Assembly (NCBI RefSeq): GCF_900637975.1
Contig: NZ_LR134477.1
Coordinates: 3,410,001-3,474,000 of the forward strand
Reading direction: 5' to 3'
DNA: 64,000 bases
Source: Actinomyces viscosus
GTDB taxonomy: Bacteria; Actinomycetota; Actinomycetes; Actinomycetales; Actinomycetaceae
Numbering within the stretch: the first letter of the stretch is position 1; the number at the start of each line of letters is the position of its first letter. The position numbers and the translations under genes were made by a program. Shown here piece by piece: positions 40,001-51,383 of this stretch. Below the pieces are notes generated by a model. The model was not told where the DNA came from. It saw nothing but the letters and a program-made list of their open reading frames with translations, and ran no database searches.

Positions 40001-40031
40001 GGCGCCGGGCCCGCAGTGCGGGCCCGGCGCC
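40001..40031. terminator. Bidirectional terminator between glmS and acpS
   Basis: A perfect 14-base stem (GGCGCCGGGCCCGC and its complement) with a three-base AGT loop, 33 bases after glmS and touching the stop codon of convergent acpS. Symmetric and GC-only, as expected of a shared terminator. Confidence 0.7.
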
Positions 40032-40510
40032 TACTGGGCTGGGCGCAGGGACCTGACCTGCGGCTTCGTGCGCGCCTCGGAGCGCTGGGAGGACAGGGTC
40101 AGGTCGTCGTCGTTGTCCACGTGATCGGCCTGGGCGACGACGAAGGCCTGCGCCATGCCGCCGTCGTGGGCCAGTGAGAGGTGCCAGTGGCCGATACCCG
40201 CCTGACGCGCGGCCATCGCGGCGGCCCCGGTCAGGCGCAGGTGCGGCGGGGTGCCGGGTGAGGAGGTCACCTCGATGTCCCTGTAGGCCCAGCCCTCGGG
40301 CGCGTCCAGCCCGAGCTCGGCGTAGGCCGACCCCAGTGCCTTGAGAACTGCCTCCTTCGCGGCCAGGCGCGCCCCCAGGGAGGCGGCCCGCTTCTGGCAG
40401 GCGGCCAGCTCGGCGGGGGTGAAGAGACGCTCGCGCAGGCCGGGTACCCGGTCCATATAGCCTTCGAGGCGGGTGACATCGACCAGGTCAGTCCCTACTG
40501 CGCGGATCAC
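40031..40510 (-). CDS. acpS: Holo-[acyl-carrier-protein] synthase
   Basis: 159 residues. Transfers phosphopantetheine from coenzyme A to acyl carrier protein. MIRAVGTDLVDVTRLEGYM carries the metal-binding aspartate, and ARLAAKEAVLKALG the second motif with its glutamate. The C-terminal HLSLAHDGGMAQAFVV strand is present. About 30 residues longer at the C-terminus than most AcpS. Convergent with glmS. Confidence 0.93.
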   Translation of the reverse strand: MIRAVGTDLVDVTRLEGYMDRVPGLRERLFTPAELAACQKRAASLGARLAAKEAVLKALGSAYAELGLDAPEGWAYRDIEVTSSPGTPPHLRLTGAAAMAARQAGIGHWHLSLAHDGGMAQAFVVAQADHVDNDDDLTLSSQRSEARTKPQVRSLRPAQ

Positions 40511-40685
40511 TCGGCCATTGTGCCGGGTGGGCCGGGGCGACGAGGGCTGAACGCGCCGCCTTTCTCTGGAACGGACAACCTCCTGGGCTCACGGGGAAGG
40601 CGACGGACCCCCAAGGAGTCTCATGCTCTGAAACCATTCGTCTCAGAACCTTGCTGGAGGGGCGAGGAACGGCGAGGCGAGGACA

Positions 40686-42686
40686 ATGGGACAGGTGAGT
40701 GACCTCAACGACTTCACGCGTTCCGACGACGTCACCGACCCCACCACCTGCGCCTGGCCCGCCCAGGAGGTCGCAGCGGCAGAAGCCCCTGCGACCGCGG
40801 GTACCGACCGCTATATGAGAGCCGCCGCCCACGCGGTGGCACGGGCCGCCCTGCGCGAGCTGCGCCAGGGCCCCATCGTCCCCGGAACCGTGACGGCCCC
40901 CGCCAGGCCCACCATCGCCCCGTTCTCCTCCATCAGCCCCGCCGGGCCGGTGGCGACGCCCACCTCGCCGGTCTCCCCGGCGACGCCGACGGGGACGTCG
41001 GCCGACGGGGGAGGGGCCCAGGTGGGCCCGGGATGGATCGCGGGGGCACCGGTGCTCCTCCTGGTCGGCGGCGGGCACAACGGCGCCGACACCCTGCTGG
41101 CCGGGGGGCTGCTGTCGCACAACGGCTGCGCGGTCAGCGCCGTGCTCGCCACCGAGCACCCCCATCCCGTCGCCCTTGAGGAGGCCCGCAGCCACGGCGT
41201 CACCGTCTACGGCGCCGGCTACCGCAGCGAGGACGGGGCCGACCAGGACAGCGCCGAGGCCGTCGCCGCCGTCGAGGCCTTCCTGGCCCGGGGCGGACTC
41301 GTGCTTGACGGGCTCACCGGCATCGGCGCCACCGGACCACTGCGGCCCGACGCGGCCGCCCTCATCGCCCCGCTCCTCGCCGCCGGAGAGCCGGGGCGGC
41401 GCCCACTGCGCGTCATCGCCGTCGACCTGCCCAGCGGAACCGGCGTCGACGACGGCACGGTCGACGGGCCGGTCCTCGCCGCCGACCGCACCGTGACCTT
41501 CACCTGTCTCAAGGGGTGCCTGTGCCTGCCCCCGGCCCGGCACCTGTGCGGCGTCGTCGAGGTCGTCCCCCTCGGTCTGCCGGTGCCCCCGAGCCGGCCC
41601 ATCGCCCGCCGCCCCGTTGACGGCGGCCTGGGCGACTACCTGACGCGAGCCGTTCCCGAACCCGGCACCAGCGACCACAAGTACACCCGTGGCGTTGTGG
41701 GCCTGTGGGCCGGCAGCGAGTCCTACCCCGGCGCGGCCGTCCTGGCCGCCAGCGGCGCGGTGCGCGCCGGAGCCGGCATGGTGCGCCTGGCCGCCCCCAG
41801 GCGCGTGGAGGACCTCGTCCTGGCTGCCCGCCCCGAGGTCGTCCCCACCGCGGGACGCAGCCAGGCCCTCGTCCTGGGACCGGGCGTCGACCCCGCCGAC
41901 ACCACCCGGGCCGATGAGCTGCGGGACCTGCTGCGCCTCACCCTCGTTCCCGCTCACGGCAGCCGGGCCGGACGGGGTGTGGACGAGGCCGGCTCCGGTG
42001 GGAGAACTGGTGAGAGAACCATCGGGCCCGCTGCCGGCACTGCCCCGACCGGGCCGCCCACCGTCGTCGACGCCGGAGCCCTGAGCATCCTGGCCGATCT
42101 TCTCACCGAGGACCTGAGCTGCACGCCGCTCCACGTCCTGACCCCGCACGCCGGCGAGGCCGCCGCCCTCCTGGAGGCGTTGACGGGGCCCGAGGCGCTT
42201 GCTGGGACGACCCGGCGCTGGCAGCGCGAGCGCGTCGAGGCCCACCCGGCCCACGCCGCCCGCGAGCTCTCCCGACTCAGCGGCGCCACCGTCCTGCTCA
42301 AGGGCGCGACAACACTCATCGCCGCCCCCGACCGCCCCCTGATCAGCGTGGACTGCGGGCCCTGCTGGATGGCGACCGCAGGAAGCGGGGACGTGCTCGC
42401 CGGGGTCCTGGGTGCCGTCCTGGCCGGAGCAGCCGCCCGCTGGGAGCAGGAGAGCGCCGACGTCGTACCGGCGCCCCCTGGTGACTCCCTGCTCGACTTC
42501 CTGCTCGACTCGGTGGCCGCCGGGGTCAGGCTGCACGCGCTCGCGGGCGCCTACGCCGCCGCGATCCCGCAGGGCGCCGGGGGCGTCGGCACCGGCGGGC
42601 ACCCGATCGCCGCCCTCGACATCGCCACGGCCCTCGGCCCGGCCCGCCTCGAGCTCAACTGGCTTCAGGCGGTGCCGCACCACTGA
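40686..42686 (+). CDS. nnr: Bifunctional NAD(P)H-hydrate epimerase/dehydratase
   Basis: 666 residues. Repairs hydrated NAD(P)H. The N-terminal YjeF_N epimerase part (to about 330) includes VLLVGGGHNGADTLLAGGLL, where most family members have GNNGGD, and LDGLTGIGATGPL with DLPSGTGVDDG. The C-terminal ADP/ATP-dependent dehydratase part has GVVGLWAGS, LTPHAGEAAALL and GSGDVLAGVLGA. Both halves carry Ala/Pro/Thr-rich insertions, making it ~150 residues longer than usual. The start is uncertain because the first 100 residues are poorly conserved. Confidence 0.88.
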   Translation: MGQVSDLNDFTRSDDVTDPTTCAWPAQEVAAAEAPATAGTDRYMRAAAHAVARAALRELRQGPIVPGTVTAPARPTIAPFSSISPAGPVATPTSPVSPATPTGTSADGGGAQVGPGWIAGAPVLLLVGGGHNGADTLLAGGLLSHNGCAVSAVLATEHPHPVALEEARSHGVTVYGAGYRSEDGADQDSAEAVAAVEAFLARGGLVLDGLTGIGATGPLRPDAAALIAPLLAAGEPGRRPLRVIAVDLPSGTGVDDGTVDGPVLAADRTVTFTCLKGCLCLPPARHLCGVVEVVPLGLPVPPSRPIARRPVDGGLGDYLTRAVPEPGTSDHKYTRGVVGLWAGSESYPGAAVLAASGAVRAGAGMVRLAAPRRVEDLVLAARPEVVPTAGRSQALVLGPGVDPADTTRADELRDLLRLTLVPAHGSRAGRGVDEAGSGGRTGERTIGPAAGTAPTGPPTVVDAGALSILADLLTEDLSCTPLHVLTPHAGEAAALLEALTGPEALAGTTRRWQRERVEAHPAHAARELSRLSGATVLLKGATTLIAAPDRPLISVDCGPCWMATAGSGDVLAGVLGAVLAGAAARWEQESADVVPAPPGDSLLDFLLDSVAAGVRLHALAGAYAAAIPQGAGGVGTGGHPIAALDIATALGPARLELNWLQAVPHH

Positions 42687-42782
42687 GACGTGTCAGCTGA
42701 TCGACGTCAACCTCATGGTTCACAGGGGCGAGTGCGCGAGGAAACGCGGTCGCCACCGGCCACCCAGTGCGACAATCGCGCC

Positions 42783-44204
42783 GTGACCACCTCCGCGGAC
42801 CCAGCAGCAACGACCTCGCCCACCGCACCGGGAACCGCAGCCGCCCCGCCCCCGTTGCCCAGGGCGGCCACCTCCCGTGCCGTCATCGACCTGGAGGCCG
42901 TCGCCCACAACGGTCGACGCCTGGCGCAGGTGGCCGGCGTGCCGTGGATGGCCGTGGTCAAGGCCGACGCCTACGGTCACGGCCTGGGGCCGATCGCCCT
43001 GACGGCCCTGTCGGCGGGGGCCTCCTGGCTGGGGGTGGCCCAGCTGGCCGAGGCCCTGACCCTGCGCTCCCTTCTCGATGAGGCCGGCGTGGCCCGCCCC
43101 GCGGGGGAGCCCAGCGGCCGGGCCCCCCGGGTCCTGACCTGGCTCCTGCCCGTCATGGATCCTGTCCGGGCGGCCGCCTCGGACTCGCCTCTGCGCGCCG
43201 CGCTGGCAGCCGACCTGGACCTGTCGGTGTCCACGTCCTCTCAGCTCGAGGCCCTGGTGGCAGCGGCCCGGGCACAGGGAAGGGTGGCGCGTCTGCACCT
43301 CAAGGTCGACACCGGCATGTCGCGCGGCGGCGCCATGGCCGAGGACCTACCCGCCCTGGCCGCGGCGCTGAAGCGGGCCGTGGATGAGGGGACGGTCGAC
43401 GTCGTCGGTCTGTGGTCCCACCTGTCCCGCGCTGACGAGCCCGCCAGCGGCTCCACCGAGGAGCACCTGGAGCGGTACCACCAGGCCGAGAGAATCGTGC
43501 AGGAGGCGGGCCTGAGCCCCTCCATCCGCCACCTGGCCGCCACCGGGGGGCTCCTGTGGCACCCGCAGGCCCGCATGGACCTGGTCCGGGTGGGGATCGG
43601 CCTGTACGGACTGAGCCCCGACCCGTCCGTGGCCACCAGTGCCGCGCTCGGCCTGCGGCCGGCCATGCGCCTGGAGTCCGCCCTGGTGCAGGTCAAGCGC
43701 ATCGACGCCGGGCAGCCCGTCTCCTACGGGGGCACCTGGGGCGCCCCCACCGACCGCTGGGTGGGGCTCGTCCCCCTGGGCTACTCCGACGGCATCCCGC
43801 GCGCCGCCAGCTCCACCGGCCCCGTGGGAGTCGGCGGCATCATGACCAGCATCGTGGGCCGAGTGTGCATGGACCAGGTGGTCGTCGACCTCGGTCCGGC
43901 CCGGGACGAGACCGGCGCGCCCCTGCCTGCGCCTGCCCGGGTCGGAGACACCGCCGTGCTCTGGGGAGTCCCGGACGCCGCGGGGGGCGAGGCCGTCCCC
44001 ACGGCCGACGAGTGGGCGCAGGCCTGCGGCACCATCAACTACGAGATCGTGACCCGGCTCGGGGCCCGCATCCCGCGCTGCTACGTCGGGGCCGGGGCCG
44101 GCGGCGACTACGCTCGTCCCTGGAGAACAGCAGACGTCGGATATCGTCGGTCAGGTACCCGCCGGTTCCCGTCGTCGGCTCCACGCACGGAGGAGGACGC
44201 ATGA
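42783..44204 (+). CDS. alr: Alanine racemase
   Basis: 473 residues. PLP enzyme that makes D-alanine for peptidoglycan. The PLP lysine is in AVVKADAYGHG (about residue 63). Also visible: KVDTGMSRGG, YGGTWGAP, LGYSDGIPRAAS and RVCMDQVVVDLG containing the second-domain region. GTG start at 42783; an open extension upstream is rejected as non-homologous. A ~40-residue Ala/Thr/Pro leader and a variable C-terminal tail make it longer than usual (~370). The stop overlaps the tsaE start, and alr-tsaE-tsaB-rimI is a common actinobacterial order. Confidence 0.95.
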   Translation: MTTSADPAATTSPTAPGTAAAPPPLPRAATSRAVIDLEAVAHNGRRLAQVAGVPWMAVVKADAYGHGLGPIALTALSAGASWLGVAQLAEALTLRSLLDEAGVARPAGEPSGRAPRVLTWLLPVMDPVRAAASDSPLRAALAADLDLSVSTSSQLEALVAAARAQGRVARLHLKVDTGMSRGGAMAEDLPALAAALKRAVDEGTVDVVGLWSHLSRADEPASGSTEEHLERYHQAERIVQEAGLSPSIRHLAATGGLLWHPQARMDLVRVGIGLYGLSPDPSVATSAALGLRPAMRLESALVQVKRIDAGQPVSYGGTWGAPTDRWVGLVPLGYSDGIPRAASSTGPVGVGGIMTSIVGRVCMDQVVVDLGPARDETGAPLPAPARVGDTAVLWGVPDAAGGEAVPTADEWAQACGTINYEIVTRLGARIPRCYVGAGAGGDYARPWRTADVGYRRSGTRRFPSSAPRTEEDA

Positions 44205-44839
44205 GCGGTGCCCCGCACACACCTGAGACGATCCCCGAGATCACCGTCGCCACCGGCGACGCCGATGAAACCCGGGCCCTTGGCGCTCGCCTGGCGCACC
44301 TGCTCCGCCCCGGCGACCTCGTCATGCTCTCCGGCGGGCTGGGCGCCGGAAAGACCACCCTGGCTCAGGGCATTGGCGCTGCCCTGGGGGTGCGCGGCCG
44401 CGTCTCCTCTCCCACCTTCATCATTGCCCGCGTGCACCCCTCACTGTCCGAAGGCCCCGACCTCATCCATGTCGACGCCTACCGGATCACCTCCCTGGAG
44501 GAGATTGACGCCCTCGACCTGGACTCCTCCCTGGACCGTTCGGTCACCCTGGTCGAGTGGGGCGAGGAGAAGGTGGAGGCGCTGAGCCCCGACCGTCTGG
44601 AGATCCAGGTGCTTCGGCCTCACGGTGCCGTCGGCGCCGGCACCCCGCAGCCCGACGACGCCCCGGCCGTCTCGGGACGGTCCGGTGACCCGGAAGCGGC
44701 GGACCCCGTCGTGGACCTAGGCGGGGTCGATGACGGCAACCGGACGATCACCGTGCGCGCCCTCGGCCCGAGATGGGCCGACACCGACCTGAGCCCACTG
44801 GGCGCTGAGGCGTCCCACCAGCCTGGAGCGTCGTCGTGA
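44201..44839 (+). CDS. tsaE: tRNA t6A biosynthesis ATPase TsaE
   Basis: 212 residues. Walker A is GGLGAGKTTLAQG near residues 45-57, then VSSPTFIIARVH and the DAYR/VEWGE motifs (HVDAYRIT, TLVEWGEEKVEAL). Works with TsaB and TsaD to form threonylcarbamoyl-adenosine at tRNA position 37. The last ~75 residues are a non-conserved acidic extension. AGGAGGACGC precedes the ATG. It overlaps both alr and the following gene by four bases. Confidence 0.94.
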   Translation: MSGAPHTPETIPEITVATGDADETRALGARLAHLLRPGDLVMLSGGLGAGKTTLAQGIGAALGVRGRVSSPTFIIARVHPSLSEGPDLIHVDAYRITSLEEIDALDLDSSLDRSVTLVEWGEEKVEALSPDRLEIQVLRPHGAVGAGTPQPDDAPAVSGRSGDPEAADPVVDLGGVDDGNRTITVRALGPRWADTDLSPLGAEASHQPGASS

Positions 44840-45963
44840 ACCATCCTTCTCCCGTCGCCCCGGTGAGCGACGCCATCCCCATCCGGCCCGCCGAGCACCG
44901 CGGGCGCCCGAGGAACCTGGCCCGCATCGCCGTCGCGGTCCTCCTCCTGACCGTCTGCCTCCCGGCCGCGGTGCCGGCACGGGCCGCCACCGACCCGCCG
45001 TCGGCCGGCACGGGTGACTCCGCCGCCTCCGTCGCCCCGGACAACGGGGGCGACCCAGCCGCCTCAGAGCCGGCAGCCGCCACCGACCCGACCGCCCAGA
45101 GCGCACCCAGCGGGGAGCCGGCAGACACCTCGACGGACTCGGGCTCGCGCAGCGCGGCCAAGACCCTCATGGAGCGCGACTGCGTGGCCCAGGTGCGCCA
45201 GAGCACCGGAGAGCAGGGCGAGATCACGGTCGGAGACCTCAGAAGCGTCTACACCTGGGCGCCCGGCTTCCTCGACGGCTCCCAGCCGTCCGCGCAGCCC
45301 GTCGACACCGGCGACTGGGTCGCGACCGCCACCGCCGCCGGCAAGCCCATCGGCCTTCTCGAGGTCGTCACGGAGAAGGGACGCACCACCTGCACCCCCG
45401 TGTTCGATGACGATCTGGCCACCGACGTCGACCAGATGGGCGAGGCCCACCTCATCCACGACCGCAACGCCAACGCCTGGTACTCGCTCAGCGGCACTAC
45501 GGTGACGGCACTGGGGGAGGCCGCCACCCGGCGTCTGGCCGGCCCCATCGAGCTGAGCGACTACGGAGAGGTCCTGCGCGAGCGCGCCGGCTCCAAGCCC
45601 AAGACCACCGCCGCCCAGAGCGAGGCGCGTTCCACCACGGGAGGCTGGGCGATCTGGGGGCCGGTCCTGGCAGTCGTCCTCGTCGGGGTCGTCACCGTCA
45701 TCATCACGGTCCGTCATGAGCGCAAGGTGACCGCGCCGCTGCGCCAGGCCCGCAGTCGTGCCGACATGGCCGAGCGCGCCGACCGGCTCAGTCGTGACGA
45801 GTTCGACACCCAGGGCGTCGCAGTGCGGCGGGGCATCCCCCGCGCAGCCATCGACCTGTCCCTCCTCGGAGACGAGGGCGACACCGGCACGACCAGCGGT
45901 GAGACCCTGGGCGACACGATCCCCGAGAGCCGCGTCAACTCCCCCCGGGACCCGAGGGCATAG
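44836..45963 (+). CDS. Secreted or membrane-anchored hypothetical protein
   Basis: 375 residues of unknown function. An N-terminal hydrophobic segment (about 32-50, LARIAVAVLLLTVCLPAAVPARA) looks like a signal peptide ending in an AxA site. A Pro/Ser/Thr/Ala-rich stretch follows (about 50-110), then a soluble domain (about 110-265). A second hydrophobic helix (WGPVLAVVLVGVVTVIITV, about 275-293) is followed by a positively charged cytoplasmic tail. So a type I membrane protein with an extracellular domain is likely. It sits between tsaE and tsaB with overlapping starts, but no functional link to t6A is implied. Confidence 0.75.
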   Translation: MNHPSPVAPVSDAIPIRPAEHRGRPRNLARIAVAVLLLTVCLPAAVPARAATDPPSAGTGDSAASVAPDNGGDPAASEPAAATDPTAQSAPSGEPADTSTDSGSRSAAKTLMERDCVAQVRQSTGEQGEITVGDLRSVYTWAPGFLDGSQPSAQPVDTGDWVATATAAGKPIGLLEVVTEKGRTTCTPVFDDDLATDVDQMGEAHLIHDRNANAWYSLSGTTVTALGEAATRRLAGPIELSDYGEVLRERAGSKPKTTAAQSEARSTTGGWAIWGPVLAVVLVGVVTVIITVRHERKVTAPLRQARSRADMAERADRLSRDEFDTQGVAVRRGIPRAAIDLSLLGDEGDTGTTSGETLGDTIPESRVNSPRDPRA

Positions 45964-45972
45964 GCTGGCCCG

Positions 45973-46752
45973 GTGCGAATCCTCTCGATCGACTCCTCTC
46001 TGGGGGCCCAGCTCGCAGTCGTTGACACCACCGACACCGCTGACATTGCAGACACCGCGGGCGCCGGTGGACGCGCCTTGCGGGTACTCAGCCGCACCGA
46101 GCAGGCCGATAGCCGGCGTCACACCGAGTCCCTGGGGCAGATGCTCTCCGAGGCCCTGTCTGCTGAGGACGTCGCCGAACGCCCACCGCAGGCCGTCGTG
46201 GTGGCCACCGGGCCGGCCCCCTTCACCGGGCTGCGGGCCGGGCTCGTGACGGCCAGGGTCGTGGGGCGCACCCGAGGCCTCCCCGTCCACGGGGTCTCCA
46301 GCCTCGACGCCGTCGCCCGCCGCGCCCTCGACGAGCTCGCGGCTCGCGGGGGCGAGACGGATCCCGTCGTCCTGGTCGCCACCGACGCCCGCAGGCGGGA
46401 GGTCTACGCGGCGCTCTTCCGTGCCAACGGGCCCGACGACGTCACCCGCCTGACCGAGATCGACGTCTGCGCCCCGACCCAGGTCGCCGAGCATGTCAGC
46501 GAGCGGATCGCCGGGCAGGTCGAGGGGGCCGGAGCCGTCGATGCCGTGGCCGGATCCGGCGCCGCCCTCTATCCCGAGCTGGCCGAGCTGGGCTCCTCCC
46601 GCGAGGCGCTCGCTCCGGTCTCCGGCGATGCCCTGACCCAGGTGCGCATCGCCCTGGCCCGTCTGGACCGCGGTGAGGAGCTGGGCGTGCAGCCGCTCTA
46701 CCTGCGCCACGCGGACGTGCAGATGCCCGCCGCGCGCAAGCGCGTGCGCTGA
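45973..46752 (+). CDS. tsaB: tRNA t6A biosynthesis protein TsaB
   Basis: 259 residues, ASKHA fold. GTG start gives MRILSIDSSLGAQLAVVD. Conserved segments are RRHTESLGQML, ATGPAPFTGLRAGLVTARVV, GVSSLDAVA and ATDARRREVYAALF. Non-catalytic partner that dimerises with TsaD in the TsaBDE complex. Located 9 bases after the preceding membrane protein and 11 before rimI. Confidence 0.93.
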   Translation: MRILSIDSSLGAQLAVVDTTDTADIADTAGAGGRALRVLSRTEQADSRRHTESLGQMLSEALSAEDVAERPPQAVVVATGPAPFTGLRAGLVTARVVGRTRGLPVHGVSSLDAVARRALDELAARGGETDPVVLVATDARRREVYAALFRANGPDDVTRLTEIDVCAPTQVAEHVSERIAGQVEGAGAVDAVAGSGAALYPELAELGSSREALAPVSGDALTQVRIALARLDRGEELGVQPLYLRHADVQMPAARKRVR

Positions 46753-46763
46753 CCCGGCCCCGG

Positions 46764-47420
46764 GTGACTCAGGTGTCCAAGGGACCGGGAGCACGGCGGA
46801 CGCCCAGGCTGCGGGAGATGACCGAGGCGGACCTGGAGGAGATCGCCCGGCTCGAGGGCGAGCTGTTCGGCGCCGAGGCATGGAGCCGGGACCTGCTGAC
46901 CGCTGAGCTGGAGGCCTCCCGGGGGCCCCGGGCCGACCGCCGCTACGTCGTCGTCGAGACTGATGCCGAGCCTGGTGTCGAGCCAGACGGTGCCGGCGAG
47001 GAACACGGCGCGGATCATGCCGACAGCCGCGTGGGGCTCCGGGCTCGAGCAGGAACCGGGCCGGCGGGGGGACGCCTCCTGGGCTATGCCGGCCTCTACC
47101 ACGCCGGTGGTCTGACCAGCGCCGACCTGCTGACCATCGCCACCGTCCCGGCCGCACGCGGGCGGGGGCTGGCCTCGGGCATGCTCGCCGAGCTCGTGGA
47201 CACCGCCCGGAAGGCGGGCTGTCCCGACGTCCTGCTGGAGGTGCGCCAGTCGAATCAGACCGCCCAGGGGATCTACGCCAGGCACGGGTTCGTCCCCATC
47301 GGCAGACGCCGCCGCTACTATCAGGCGCCGCCCGAGGACGCCGTGGTCATGCGGCTGACGCTGCGCCAGCGCCTGGACCCTCTCGGAGCGGCCGAGGTCA
47401 GTGAGTCGAGTCCGGGCTGA
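46764..47420 (+). CDS. rimI: Ribosomal-protein alanine acetyltransferase RimI-like
   Basis: 218 residues, GNAT fold. Starts with the substrate-facing LREMTEADLEEIARLEGELFG; acetyl-CoA-binding motif ATVPAARGRGLASGMLAEL; and the characteristic VRQSNQTAQGIYARHGFVPIGRRRRYY. An insertion of ~30 residues (about 70-105) separates strands of the fold. Typical neighbour of tsaB; some family members acetylate S18 and others act on different proteins. Confidence 0.9.
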   Translation: MTQVSKGPGARRTPRLREMTEADLEEIARLEGELFGAEAWSRDLLTAELEASRGPRADRRYVVVETDAEPGVEPDGAGEEHGADHADSRVGLRARAGTGPAGGRLLGYAGLYHAGGLTSADLLTIATVPAARGRGLASGMLAELVDTARKAGCPDVLLEVRQSNQTAQGIYARHGFVPIGRRRRYYQAPPEDAVVMRLTLRQRLDPLGAAEVSESSPG

Positions 47421-47771
47421 GCCGAGCTGAGTCGGGCTGGGCCGAGCGCGCGGCTCTGCCCGGCCGAAAGATCCGCACGCCCGACCGGGAGGATTGCGCC
47501 GGGGGTGAAGAAGCAGATAGGCACGGTGTTGGCCGGCAATAAATACGGCTTTCTGCGGTGGAGGCCTCGAGTGTCCGAGGCCTCACAGATTTGTCTGACA
47601 CCCCTATGACGAAAAGGCGGCCTCGGACGGTGGCGTCAGCAAATTCCGCAGCGTTGAATCCGACGTTGAGGCCTTCCGAAATCCCCGAGATTCTGCGGAT
47701 TGTCGGCGTATCGGTGCTGGTGGCGGCACAGATGGTGCCGAGGTGGCTTCAATCCCGGCTAGCCTTTTGCC
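47421..47771. other. 351-base region upstream of sdhC
   Basis: No gene supported. It contains a perfect 9-base inverted repeat at 47561-47584 and a lower-GC stretch (roughly 47530-47720) that probably includes the sdh promoter. TTGAGG at about 47670 with GATTCT 17 bases later is a weak -35/-10 candidate. Confidence 0.45.
47561..47584. promoter_or_regulatory. Palindrome upstream of sdhCAB
   Basis: GAGGCCTCG (47561-47569), six bases, then CGAGGCCTC (47576-47584), a perfect 9-base inverted repeat. It lies 188 bases before sdhC and 140 bases after rimI, so it may be either an operator for the sdh operon or a weak terminator. Confidence 0.45.
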
Positions 47772-48584
47772 GTGGCCAAAACATCTGCTCCTTCCCTGAA
47801 GAGGCGGACCGCCTTCTCCACGACCGTCTTCATGAAGCGCATGATGGCGATCTCGGGGCTGGTGTTCCTGTTCTTCGTCCTCTTCCACGCCTATGGCAAC
47901 CTCCACTACTTCGAGGGTGAGGTCGCCTACGATCACTACGCCGTGTTCCTGCGCGCGATCCTCGTACCAATCCTGCCCTACGAGGGTTTCCTGTGGATCC
48001 TCCGCCTGGCGCTCATGGCCTGCCTCCTGGCTCACGCCGGCAGCGCCTTCCACCTGTGGGTGCGCAACAAGCGGGCCCGTGGCAACGACAAGTACGCCGT
48101 CAAGAAGCCCGGCGCCGAGTACTTCGCCTCCCGCTACGCCATGCGCACCATGCGCTGGGGCGGCGTCATCCTCCTGCTGTTCATCATCTGGCACATCCTG
48201 CAGTTCACCACCCTGTCACTGACGCCGGGGGGCCAGTACGTGCACGGACGCGCCTACCTCAACATGTACTACGGCTTCCAGCTGTGGTGGGTGTGGCTCA
48301 TCTACGCGATCGCGCTGGTGTCCCTGTGCCTGCACGTGTGGCACGGCGTGTGGTCGGCCCTGCAGACGCTGGGTGCGGTGCGAGGAGGCACCATCCCCTT
48401 CATCCGGCTGATCGCCTTCGTGGTGGCCTTCGCGCTGTTCGCCGGCTTCATGATCGTTCCGACGGCGATCCTCTTCGGCTATGTCGACGCCCCCATGTCC
48501 GCTGCCGACTACTACCCGCAGTTCTGTGATGCGATCGGCTCCTCCGCCGAGCACTTCGCCGAGTGTGTTGCGGCGACCCACTGA
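47772..48584 (+). CDS. sdhC: Succinate dehydrogenase cytochrome b subunit
   Basis: 270 residues with five hydrophobic helices: a fused-type (SdhCD) membrane anchor as in type B succinate:quinone oxidoreductases that bind two hemes. Helical histidines are in FVLFHAYGNLHYF, ACLLAHAGSAFH, IIWHILQF and CLHVWHGVW. GTG start. It anchors SdhAB to the cytoplasmic membrane and passes electrons to (mena)quinone. sdhA follows after 12 bases. Confidence 0.93.
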   Translation: MAKTSAPSLKRRTAFSTTVFMKRMMAISGLVFLFFVLFHAYGNLHYFEGEVAYDHYAVFLRAILVPILPYEGFLWILRLALMACLLAHAGSAFHLWVRNKRARGNDKYAVKKPGAEYFASRYAMRTMRWGGVILLLFIIWHILQFTTLSLTPGGQYVHGRAYLNMYYGFQLWWVWLIYAIALVSLCLHVWHGVWSALQTLGAVRGGTIPFIRLIAFVVAFALFAGFMIVPTAILFGYVDAPMSAADYYPQFCDAIGSSAEHFAECVAATH

Positions 48585-48596
48585 GAGTGAACGACT

Positions 48597-50593
<1,997 letters not shown>

Positions 50594-50597
<4 letters not shown>

Positions 50598-51364
50598 ACA
50601 TCAAGCTCAAGATCTGGCGCCAGAAGAACAAGGACTCGAAGGGCCACTTTGAGGAGTACGCCATGAGCGGGATCGAGGAGCACATGAGCTTCCTCGAGGT
50701 CCTCGACCTGCTCAACGAGCAGCTCTTCGCCGAGGGCAAGGAGCCGGTGGCCTTCGACTCCGACTGCCGCGAGGGCATCTGCGGTCAGTGCGGTGTGGTC
50801 ATCAACGGGCAGGCCCACGGGCCGATCCGCTCGACCACCTGCCAGTTGCACATGCGTCACCTGGCGGAGGACCCCTCCTTCAAGGACGGCTCCACCATCA
50901 CGATCGAGCCGTGGCGCTCCACCGGCTTCCCGGTGCTGCGCGACCTCATCGTGGACCGCTCCGCCCTGGACCGCATCGTCCAGGCCGGCGGCTACATTTC
51001 GGTCAACACCGGTGGTGCCCCCGAGGCGCACTCGGTGCCCGTACAGAAGGAGAAGGCCGACGCCGCCTTCGAGGCCGCCGCCTGCATCGGCTGCGGCGCC
51101 TGCGTGGCCGCCTGCCCCAACGCCTCGGCGATGCTGTTCACGGGTGCGAAGATCTCGCACCTGGGGCTGCTGCCGCAGGGGCAGCCTGAGCGCCTCGCCC
51201 GCGTGGTGAGCATGCTCAATCAGCACGACGCCGAGGGCTTCGGCGGCTGCACGAACATCGGTGAGTGCGCGGCCGTGTGCCCCAAGTCGGTGCCTCTCGA
51301 GGTCATCTCGCGCCTCAACCGCGACCTGGGCCACGCCCTGTGGAAGGGCCAGCACGCCCACTGA
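50594..51364 (+). CDS. sdhB: Succinate dehydrogenase iron-sulfur subunit
   Basis: 256 residues. The GTG at 50594 overlaps sdhA by four bases. The [2Fe-2S] ligands are in [18 protein letters not shown] with a later Cys in STTCQLHM; the ferredoxin-like second part has [12 protein letters not shown] and [12 protein letters not shown]. Transfers electrons from SdhA flavin to SdhC hemes. Last gene of sdhCAB. Confidence 0.96.
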
Positions 51365-51383
51365 CCACCTCTCCACCCTCATC

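Noticed and set aside
40488..42683. Long open frame antisense to nnr (731 codons)
   Set aside because: Opposite-strand shadow of nnr; Gly-rich, no recognisable fold.
45064..47157. Long open frame antisense to tsaB/rimI (697 codons)
   Set aside because: Covers four well-identified plus-strand genes; composition typical of a shadow frame.
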